From: Pratylenchus scribneri
Lineage: Eukaryota > Nematoda > Chromadorea > Rhabditida > Pratylenchidae
NCBI GenBank assembly: GCA_030063045.1
Contig: JAQSEB010000010.1
Coordinates: forward strand, 620,001-684,000
DNA length: 64,000 bases
Reading direction: 5' to 3'
Shown: positions 56,601 to 64,000 of the stretch, in pieces
Numbering within the stretch: position 1 is the stretch's first letter
How the letters are laid out: each line of letters starts with the position of its first letter
Made by a program: the position numbers and the translations under genes
Notes under the pieces: generated by a model
What the model was told of the DNA's origin: nothing
Database searches by the model: none
Seen by the model: only the letters and a program-made list of their open reading frames with translations

Positions 56601-58918
56601 TGAAAACTTTTGAACTTACAATGCAGTGGTGGTAAGTGATAAGCTTTTGGGTTGGCTAAAATTGGAAATTATTTAAAAATTGAATTGTTTAAAAAATACT
56701 TTGATCCTGATGAAGTTGTACCGGATTGAACATTGTTGCATTTTGCTGATTGTCCCATTCATTTTGTTGAATGGAAAAATTATTTTCAATGGCCGAATTA
56801 TTAGCAGAATTGACAATATTATTGCCACAGGCATGATGAGAGAGCACAAAATTAGGCTGATTCGGCGGATATTGGCCCATTGAATAATTCCCTTCATATT
56901 GTGGATGTTCTTGAACGGTTTTAGGGTCGAATTCCGGCGGTTGATGGCATTCCAATTTGGCAGTAGTATCATTGAAATGAGTAGAGGAAGTTGAGGGAAG
57001 TGACTCCATTCGAAATGGGGATGGCGTTTCTGCGAACAAATTTGGTATTTTCATATAAATATGGAGAATATTTAATGTGTCTTTTACATTCACAAATCAA
57101 ATATACCCAAAATTGGATAGATCTGGTCAAGAAGACGCATTGAATGGTATATAAATTGGTTATGGTTTGGTCAACAATTAATGGTTTTTAAACGGTTTAG
57201 ACCAGGCCCAGCGCTAGGATTTTTTTGGGGGGATCCATACTCCATAGGGTTTTTGTTGGTGGGTCCCTCGACACTTTTTTCTATTTTTTCTCCTCTTTTT
57301 TTCCCAATTTACCCCTATTTTTCCGGATTTTTCCCGATTTCGGGGGGAGCCCGGGCCCCGAGTTTCACCCCCTGGCGCCGGGCCTGGTTTAAACTACAGT
57401 TTGGTTTTTGGTTCAAAACTAAGATAGAATTGGTTAAACCCAAACCAAAACATAATAAAATGATGCATCTTGACAAGATTATCGATTGGGTATAAAGTTT
57501 TCAGGTTTATAGGTTTAGTAAACTAGAAATTTTAAACGGTTTTTTTTGATAAATTAAATATTTCAAAAAAAAACAAACCTAAACCAACTAAACCAGAGGA
57601 TACAATTCGATCATAATGATATGGGTTTATGCAAATCAAATCGGGATGCTCTGCTGGAGTGGTGCAAATTGGCAATTTGACCAATTCTTAATAATAAATT
57701 GAATATAAATTTTAATTTACTCATAAAATATCATTGAATTTACCCAAAATTTTACATGACAAAAAAAATCAACATTTTTGAGGCCATAAAATTTGGCCAT
57801 AATAAAACTTGTTGAGGCAATAGGATAAAGGCTAGATTTTAGGCAGAATATATCTTAAAAAGGAGTCAGATTTGGCCAAATTTTAAGGCTTATATGGGAT
57901 TTTCAACAGTAAATTCAATGATTTTACGCAAATAAATTAAATTAATTTTAATCCTATTTATTGAAAACCTGTTTTGCTGACTGTTGGCCATCTCCAAATT
58001 CTTGCTAAATATTCATAAAATAATTAAAATTGTCAATAAATTAAATATAATTTTACCATAAACAACATTTGGTACCCCCTTTCTGCCCGCAACTTGCAAG
58101 CGACCATCCAATGAACGCTAACAAAAATATAAATTTTGGATTAATTCTTTTTCCAATTTACATGAATTGTAACACAACAAGTTTGCTGTTTTCCACCGGA
58201 AGTGATCGCCGAAATCAAAGCGTCTCTTTAATTAATAAATATTAATTTTATTTAAAATGTCAGAAAACAAACAATTGTTCCCTTCGCTCTTTCAACTTTT
58301 TCACAAGGCTTTCAATTGCTTTGCGAATAAATTCCGGGTTTTCACCGCCCTGCAAAAATCAATGGGAAATATTTTATTTGTCAAAAAAAATTGGAAAGTT
58401 TCGTAAATCCAAAACCCCAAAACTCAAAACTAATAGCACACCGATAGATCTGTGGTCATGAAGTATTATTTGACTATGTTTTGGTTAACCAATTCTAACT
58501 CAGTTTTGAACCAAAAAACCAAAAATATGGTTTTAAACCGTTTAAAACCCTTTTAATTGTTGACCAAACCAAAATGTGGCGTTTAAAACCCTTTAATTGT
58601 TGACCAAACCAAAATGTGGCGTTTAAAACCCTTTAATTGTTGACCAAACCATAACCAAATTATATACCATTCAATGCGTTTTCTTGACCAGCTCTATCCA
58701 ATTTTTGGGTATATTTGGTTTGTGAATGTGTGGGATAAACCCTTAAAAACAATTAATTTTGGTAATTTAAATAAAAATCCTAATATAAATTATCTTACTT
58801 GACAATAGCACATGAGAATGTGAACAAGTTGAGCGCAAGGTGATGTTGGTTGCGGCTGTTGTTGAGCAACTGCTGAAGTAGTAGTTGATGATGAAGAAAG
58901 CACTGGAAATTCGTCCAT
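53664..58918 (-). CDS. Co-SMAD (SMAD4/SMA-4/DAF-3 type) transcription factor
   Basis: Fourteen exons: 58918-58799, 58349-58273, 58225-58162, 58117-58057, 58004-57969, 57686-57594, 57029-56700, 56655-56620, 56094-55948, 55891-55863, 55357-55105, 54542-54448, 54404-54315, 53717-53664. They total 1485 nt (494 aa) in frame. Co-SMADs carry TGF-beta/BMP signals to promoters. The MH1 domain has [16 protein letters not shown], the DNA-binding hairpin [21 protein letters not shown] and [11 protein letters not shown] with zinc ligands. An Asn/Gln-rich linker follows. MH2 has [52 protein letters not shown], the L3 loop [22 protein letters not shown] and the final helix. The C-terminus has no SSxS phospho-motif, as expected for a co-SMAD. 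It is 216 nt upstream of the next gene on the same strand. Confidence 0.9.
57200..57392. mobile_element. GC-ended inverted-repeat element inside a family C repeat
   Basis: Ends CCAGGCCCAGCGC and GGCGCCGGGCCTGG interrupt a TTTAAACGGTTTA(G)ACC block of repeat family C at about 57195 and 57392, so it was inserted into an older repeat. A relative is at 51645-51800. Confidence 0.6.
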
Positions 58919-59241
58919 CCCAATCTGCTGATTTTAGGATTAATTTTAATATTATTTTTAAATAAATTTTTAAATATATTTTTGCAAAATTGCAATGCAG
59001 AATTTTCAAAAAATATATTATTGATTTTTAATTTATTTAATTATCGATTTATTTTTTTATAAAATTAAGGCAGAAAATCCAATAGTTAATTAGGTAATTA
59101 AGTGATTAAAATGGCAAGGATGAATGGTGAAAGAAGGCCGAAAAACCCGAAAATAAAAAATACAATATCTATAATTGAATATGGATGGAAATGGATAGAA
59201 TAAAATTAAACAATCTAATAATGAATATGTTTGAGCAATAA

Positions 59242-61435
59242 TCAATTTTTATTTCCTTCTGTAAAGAATTTGTAGATAACGCTGAAATCTTTGTCCTTAA
59301 ATTCGGGCTCCTTCATCAGCCAAAGATACATTTGATGGGCCAGCGAACCAAATGGAATTGGCGCTTTGCATTGGGTGGACAAATTTTGTGCCAATCCCAA
59401 GTCCTGAATTATTTTTTTTTATTTTTATTGAATAAATATGTAAAAACCTTTGCCATTAAAGAACATGTGAAGCCTGGTTTATAGTCAGCGCATGATGGTG
59501 TTCCTTAAAGTAAATAAATAGTGAATTAATTATTTGTCCAGAGAATTATTGGATTTTAAATTGTCTTTTGGTTATCGACTGTGAGTTTTTGTGCTATTTT
59601 TGGCTTTCTCTTTCGCTCTTTGTAAAACTTATGAATTTTTAAACATTTTGTTTTATTTAGAGTTGGATAGAGTTTTATAAAAGACCCCCAAAAAAGTTTA
59701 CCATAAATGTTTTATTTAAGTCATCTTATGATCTCCCTGAATTAATCACTAAAGAGAGAGGATGATTTACTTAAGGTCCTAGGATGAGATAAAGCCAGAA
59801 ACCACCCTATGATTGACAAAGAAAAAGTGGCATTCCTTGAGGTTGTTTAAAATCTGGACTCGGCAGTCGGCACCCGGATAACCGCATTCCCCTATGCACT
59901 TTCGCTACATAATATAGGTCCGGTTTCGGTTTTCGGGTATGATTTTAGGTGAAATTTTTCGGTTTTGTTAACCTTATTAGCCTTAAATTAAATTAACCTG
60001 GCAATACTCCCGGGACCGGATTGTATGTATCGCTCGCCCAACATCGACCCGAACTTGAATTTATGACGGATGTCAACATTTTTGGGTCTAAACCAAGTCT
60101 GAAAATTATAAAATAAAAATAAAATAAAAAGTAAAAAAAAACTTTATTCCCAAATTCATTGTTTCTGCCAAAGCGATCATTTGGGAAGCCAAAAGCATAT
60201 TGTTGCAAAGTTTGGTGGCTTGTCCACTTCCATTTTTACCGCAATGAACTAAAAATAAATTTATTATTAGAATGATTTATTTTTTGTCTTACCTGTATTT
60301 TTGCCCATCATTTCAAGCAGTGGTTTTGCCCTTTCGAATGCTGCCTTCTCTCCGCCCACCATAAATGTTAAGGTTGCCTTTTCCGCGCCTGAAATATGAG
60401 CATTTTTTAGGTTTTTTGGATAATAAAAACTTAAGGTTTTTTGGGTAATAAAAACTTAAGGTTTTTTGGGTAATAAAAACTTAAGGTTTTTTTGGGTAAT
60501 AAAAACTTAAGGTTTTTTGGATAATAAAAACTTAAGGTTTTTTGGATAATAAAAACTTAAGGTTTTTTGGATAATAAAAACTTAAGGTTTTTTGGATAAT
60601 AAAAACTTAAGGTTTTTGGATAATAAAAACTTAAGGTTTTTTGGATAATAAAAACTTAAGGTTTTTGGATAATAAAAACTTAAGGTTTTTGGATAATAAA
60701 AACTTAAGGTTTTTTGGATAATAAAAACTTAAGGTTTTTTGGATAATAAAAACTTAAGGTTTTTTGGATAATAAAAACTTAAGGTTTTTTTGGCAATAAA
60801 AACTTAAGCTTTTTTGGATAATAAAAACTTAAGGTTTTTTGGATAATAAAAACTTAAGGTTTTTTTGGCAATAAAAACTTAAGGTTTTTTGGATAATAAA
60901 AACAAGGTTTTTTGGGTAATAAAAACTTAAGGTTTTTTGGATAATAAAAACTTAAAGCTTTTGGATAAACTTAAGGTTTTCTTACTTCCCTATAATCAAT
61001 AAAATGTACCTAATACTCCACCGGACACTGGCGCATCAATGAAGTTGGCGCTCTTTGACGAAACAAGCTCAGAAATTTGTATTGAAACTGATTGATCAAT
61101 TGTGCTGCAATCAATGCAAAGAGCGTCCTTTTTGATCGTTCTGCATAAAATGCATTCATTAATATCCAAAAATTAAATAAAACTAACTCAAGTAAACCAG
61201 ATTTATCCGCTAAAACATTCAAAACATTTGCACTGTTTGGTAACATTGTTATTATTTCCTCACATTTTGATGCCAATTCCGCGGGGGTTGAGCAAATTTT
61301 GGCACCTTTTTTGCTGAATTCGCTTAGCAATGATTGGTTTGTGTCGTGAACGGCAAGTGAAACACCATGGCGAATCAAATTTCGTGCCATATGGGCGCCC
61401 ATGTTGCCAAGCCCAATAAATCCTACTGGTGGCAT
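59242..61435 (-). CDS. hibadh: 3-hydroxyisobutyrate dehydrogenase
   Basis: Seven exons: 61435-61188, 61140-61010, 60388-60293, 60248-60143, 60098-59998, 59503-59448, 59403-59242. They total 900 nt (299 aa) in frame. It oxidises 3-hydroxyisobutyrate to methylmalonate semialdehyde with NAD in valine breakdown. The N-terminus [16 protein letters not shown] is the NAD-binding Rossmann motif. CIDCSTID and [14 protein letters not shown] form the substrate region; [12 protein letters not shown] carries the catalytic lysine; the C-terminal helices end DFSVIYKFF. Length equals typical animal mature forms, but no clear mitochondrial presequence is seen at this start, so an upstream exon is possible. 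It is 323 nt upstream of the co-SMAD on the same strand. Intron 2 contains a 25-bp tandem array. Confidence 0.9.
60411..60985 (-). repeat. 25-bp tandem array in a HIBADH intron
   Basis: About 23 units of AAGGTTTTTTGGATAATAAA plus ACTT(A), with G/T variants, between exons ending 61010 and starting 60388. Confidence 0.85.
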
Positions 61436-62149
61436 TTTTTTCTAAATTTGTTTGGAATTTTTAAAATTTAATGAATTAGGATTTAAAAAGGAAATAAACT
61501 GGATAGAATAAAACATGCCCACCCGTATTTTAGTTATGTTATGTCATTGCCCATTTTTTTAAGGTTTTGACGGTTTTCAAGTGGCGGTTTCGACTTCGAA
61601 ATTTATATTTCTAGGGCCTTGTCCATACTTTCTTTGAAAAAACTTTGTCAAAGTTTCTTTGACAAAGTTTCTTTTAGGTGATTTTAACTCTAGAATTCAT
61701 TGTCATTTGGCATTATTTTTTATGTCGGTTAGGTTTGGGTTGGTTTAATAAGCAAAACCCGGTTTTAATAAAATTTTTAAATTGAATTTTTGCAAAACTC
61801 AGCATCACCGTGGACCACACAAGTTAAAAAAAAATGAAAAGTAAGTTATAAACTATTCGCATTTTATTTGTGATAGGTAAATGTTTTTTTATTAAGATGA
61901 TTTTATTAAATTCGAAAATAATATGGCCAAATTCTAAGGCCTCTTGTGGATTTTCAATTAATATTGTGCCAAAACATATTTATGCAAGATTTATTAATGA
62001 GCAAATTTGCAACAAAAGCGAAGATATTATCGAATAATTTAATGCAATTCAAAAATCTGGGATCATTTTGTTGATAAATAAATAGATATAATTTTTATTG
62101 AATAATTTCCCGTTTTGTCTTCATTCTTCTCAAATCTCAATACAAAAGT
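61436..62149. other. Spacer upstream of HIBADH
   Basis: No gene is seen. The part from about 61860 to 62140 is similar to 63380-63710, a duplicated 3' flank. The stretch nearer HIBADH may contain its promoter; no clear motif was found. Confidence 0.5.
61860..62149 (-). repeat. Duplicated 3' flank, copy 1
   Basis: See 63380-63714; this copy follows the stop of the BACK-domain gene. Confidence 0.65.
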
Positions 62150-63025
62150 TCATTGGCTGATTATATTTTTCTGCACCAATTTGAAATTTCGTCCAGGACA
62201 TGGAATTGCCCGAAGTTTTGCAGAGAATGGCATTGGAAAAACTTGTTTCGCTTTCGCATCGGCATCGTCGAAATAATGGACGAACATGGCTGCAACCTCC
62301 TCAGCAGTGAGAATGCCAGTTGGAACTGAATAAGAAGACTCAATATTTTTTTTATTTGTAAAAAATAGAATTTATAAAATAATCATACCAATTCGATTTG
62401 TGAAATAGCTGGGTCGGATCAGTGGAAAGCGAATGGCATTGATCAGAGGTCCCAATTTGGCACGTTTCTCCGGTCCAGTTGGATCATAAATGCCTGCATC
62501 TTTGCACTGTTTCTCTGCCCAACGATGCAACTTTAAAAATTTATTAATAAAAAAATATAAATATTAAACAAACAATGCAGAAAATTATTGCCTCATATTT
62601 GACCATAAGGGTGTCCCGGGTAAACAGCTCGCCAATTTCTGCCTGATCCAATGACCAAAAGCCACCAAGTTTTGAATCATAATAATCACAAATGTTCTCA
62701 TCAAGAAAATGCAAACAATGTTCAATCAAAATCTGAAAAAGAGGCAACAAAACAATAAAATAGAATTATTTATCACAATTGACTTCATTATCTTTTTTGA
62801 CAAGATCGTTAATTTTAGTGTTTAGAAATTAGAATTAGCTAATATTGTATAATTGATTGCTTAATGGCTATTGTTTTTTACCATGTCCTCTTGCAATTTT
62901 GCTTCCCTCCATATGGCGATAGAATTGTCCAAATTCAACATTTCAGTAACCATTTTTGTGCCGTTTCCATCTTGATTTTGACTGTCCATTTGCGATGTTT
63001 CATTTCCATTTGACGAAGAAGACAT
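62150..63025 (-). CDS. BACK-domain protein lacking BTB and PHR domains
   Basis: Four exons: 63025-62882, 62732-62574, 62530-62389, 62325-62150. They total 621 nt (206 aa) in frame. The segment LIEHCLHFLDENICDYYDSK, FWSLDQAEIGELFTRDTLMV, ILHRWAEKQCKD, GPLINAIRFPLIRPSYF and GILTAEEVAAMF follows the BACK domain of BTBD1/2/3/6-type proteins, which links BTB domains to cullin-3 ubiquitin ligase substrate parts. There is no BTB domain before it and no PHR domain after; the N-terminal 48 residues are Ser/Asn/Gln-rich. The exon 2 donor (ATT|GTTTGT) was chosen because it restores the expected helix. It may be a truncated paralogue; I see no stop or frameshift. Confidence 0.7.
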
Positions 63026-63379
63026 TTCTTTCTTGTTCAATTCAATTTTCCAATGTTGTTTATGATTAAAATCTTTATCTATAATTATAAATTACTGGAA
63101 ATTGATTAAATAAATGATTTAAAAGCCATCAAAAAGGTTTCCATTCCGGGTGCAAGCTCGTTTTGGCTAACAAAGTCGTTTCTGACATTTTGCTCCAAAC
63201 TGGTTTTGTGCGTGCTATTTACAGGGAGGGATTCAACCAAAAAACCAATAAATGTTTCAGATTTTTATGTTGGAAAACCTTAAACCTAGTTTTTAAAAAC
63301 ATATTTAAATGCTAAATTAGCAAAAAATTGTTTAATTGAAATGTTTATAAATGTCTTTCTGTTAAGAACGCATAAAAAT

Positions 63380-63714
63380 TTTCGCAAATGTTTATATTTT
63401 TCCGATCAGTAGACATTTTTATTAACATAAGATTTTAGGCTTTTTCTTCATATTAAATTGAAAAATGAAATGGCAAAATCTAGAGCCAATATTGTGTGTG
63501 ATCTTTCAATTAAAAATAGTATCCAAATTTATGCAAGATTTTTGATGAGCAAATTTGCAACAAAAAGTGGAGATTATATCAAATAATTTAATGCATTTCA
63601 AAAATCTGGGTCACCCGAATAAAATCAAAGATCATCATTTTATTGATAATTAAATAAAGAATCCCGTTTTGTATTTTGTCTTCATTCTTCTCAATATTCT
63701 TCCCAATATTCTTC
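63380..63714 (-). repeat. Duplicated 3' flank, copy 2
   Basis: Resembles 61860-62140: shared GCAAATTTGCAACAAAA, TTTCAAAAATCTGGG and TTTTGTCTTCATTCTTCTC. Each copy lies immediately after the stop of a minus-strand gene. Confidence 0.65.
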
Positions 63715-63954
63715 TTATTCGTTTCCCAAAATTTTCTTCATTTTGTCCAATTCACCAATCGATGTAAGCCGTGGCTTTTTTGCACGAATTTCATCATCAA
63801 TTGTCTGCAGAGAATTGCGCATTTCCTCAGTCTTTCCAGCCATTATAGCATCCAATCGTTGTTTGGTGTTCTCGGAAAGGCGTGAAATAATTGGAGTGGT
63901 TTTTGCCAAATTCTTCGTCAGGTCTTGGATGCTCAAACCATTCAGACATTTTTC
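63715..63954 (-). CDS. Last exon of an unidentified gene (rest outside window)
   Basis: Begins after TTTAATAG at 63955 and encodes 79 residues ending MKKILGNE and a TAA stop. The sequence is charged and probably helical (LSIQDLTKNLAKTTPIISRL, KRLDAIM-like and DEIRAKKPRL). No family is recognised. The frame could start at an internal ATG, but the upstream acceptor and open frame favour a terminal exon. Its 3' flank is a duplicate of that of the BACK-domain gene, so the two could be related by segmental duplication. Confidence 0.55.
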   Translation of the reverse strand, partial: EKCLNGLSIQDLTKNLAKTTPIISRLSENTKQRLDAIMAGKTEEMRNSLQTIDDEIRAKKPRLTSIGELDKMKKILGNE

Positions 63955-64000
63955 CTATTAAAAAATCAATGTTAGGCTCATTTTTCATTTAATTTTTAAA

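Overview
The window looks like nuclear DNA of a nematode. It is AT-rich, with compact multi-exon genes, short AT-rich introns, stretches of tandem same-strand genes with very short spacers, and many small inverted-repeat elements. Gene content (a co-SMAD, mitochondrial GatB with a presequence, a UNG2-like uracil-DNA glycosylase, an INO80E-type coiled coil, HIBADH) is animal. A plant-parasitic (tylenchid, clade IV) species is a guess from overall style only. All exon models are my own, built from frame, splice sites and family alignment from memory. In each complete model every exon junction keeps frame and the total length is divisible by three.

Layout: 314-2417 (+) is the 3' part of a Gly/His/Gln-rich gene. 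3335-13362 (-) is gatB, a 531-aa protein spread over about 10 kb; one 4.8-kb intron holds two GC-rich satellite arrays (144-bp and 69-bp units). 13.9-15.35 kb is a large foldback element. 15463-18318 (+) is an F-box-like gene whose tail is partly duplicated just downstream. 20228-29499 (+) is a 23-exon gene for a modular C2H2 zinc-finger protein of about 1025 aa. 30447-33731 (-) is an Asn/Gly-rich RGG-like gene. 33.7-36.4 kb is a low-complexity divergent intergenic region. 36405-42663 (+) is a PTB-like-domain protein with a proline-rich tail.

43454-61435 (-) carries four head-to-tail genes in transcription order HIBADH, SMAD4-like co-SMAD, Gln-rich/INO80E-type protein, and UNG. The spacers are about 323, 216 and 204-363 bp, and poly(A) signals lie about 100-120 bp before the next start codon, as in nematode operons. 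Upstream on the same strand are a BACK-domain-only gene (62150-63025) and the last exon of a further gene (63715-63954).

Repeats: one 24-bp minisatellite occurs as four separate arrays in introns of gatB, the zinc-finger gene (two introns, opposite orientations) and UNG. At least four inverted-repeat (MITE-like) families, a dispersed repeat with a TTCGAA tRNA T-arm-like palindrome, and a family with TTTAAACCG-type motifs fill introns and spacers. Most long open frames in the arrays are artefacts of units divisible by three.
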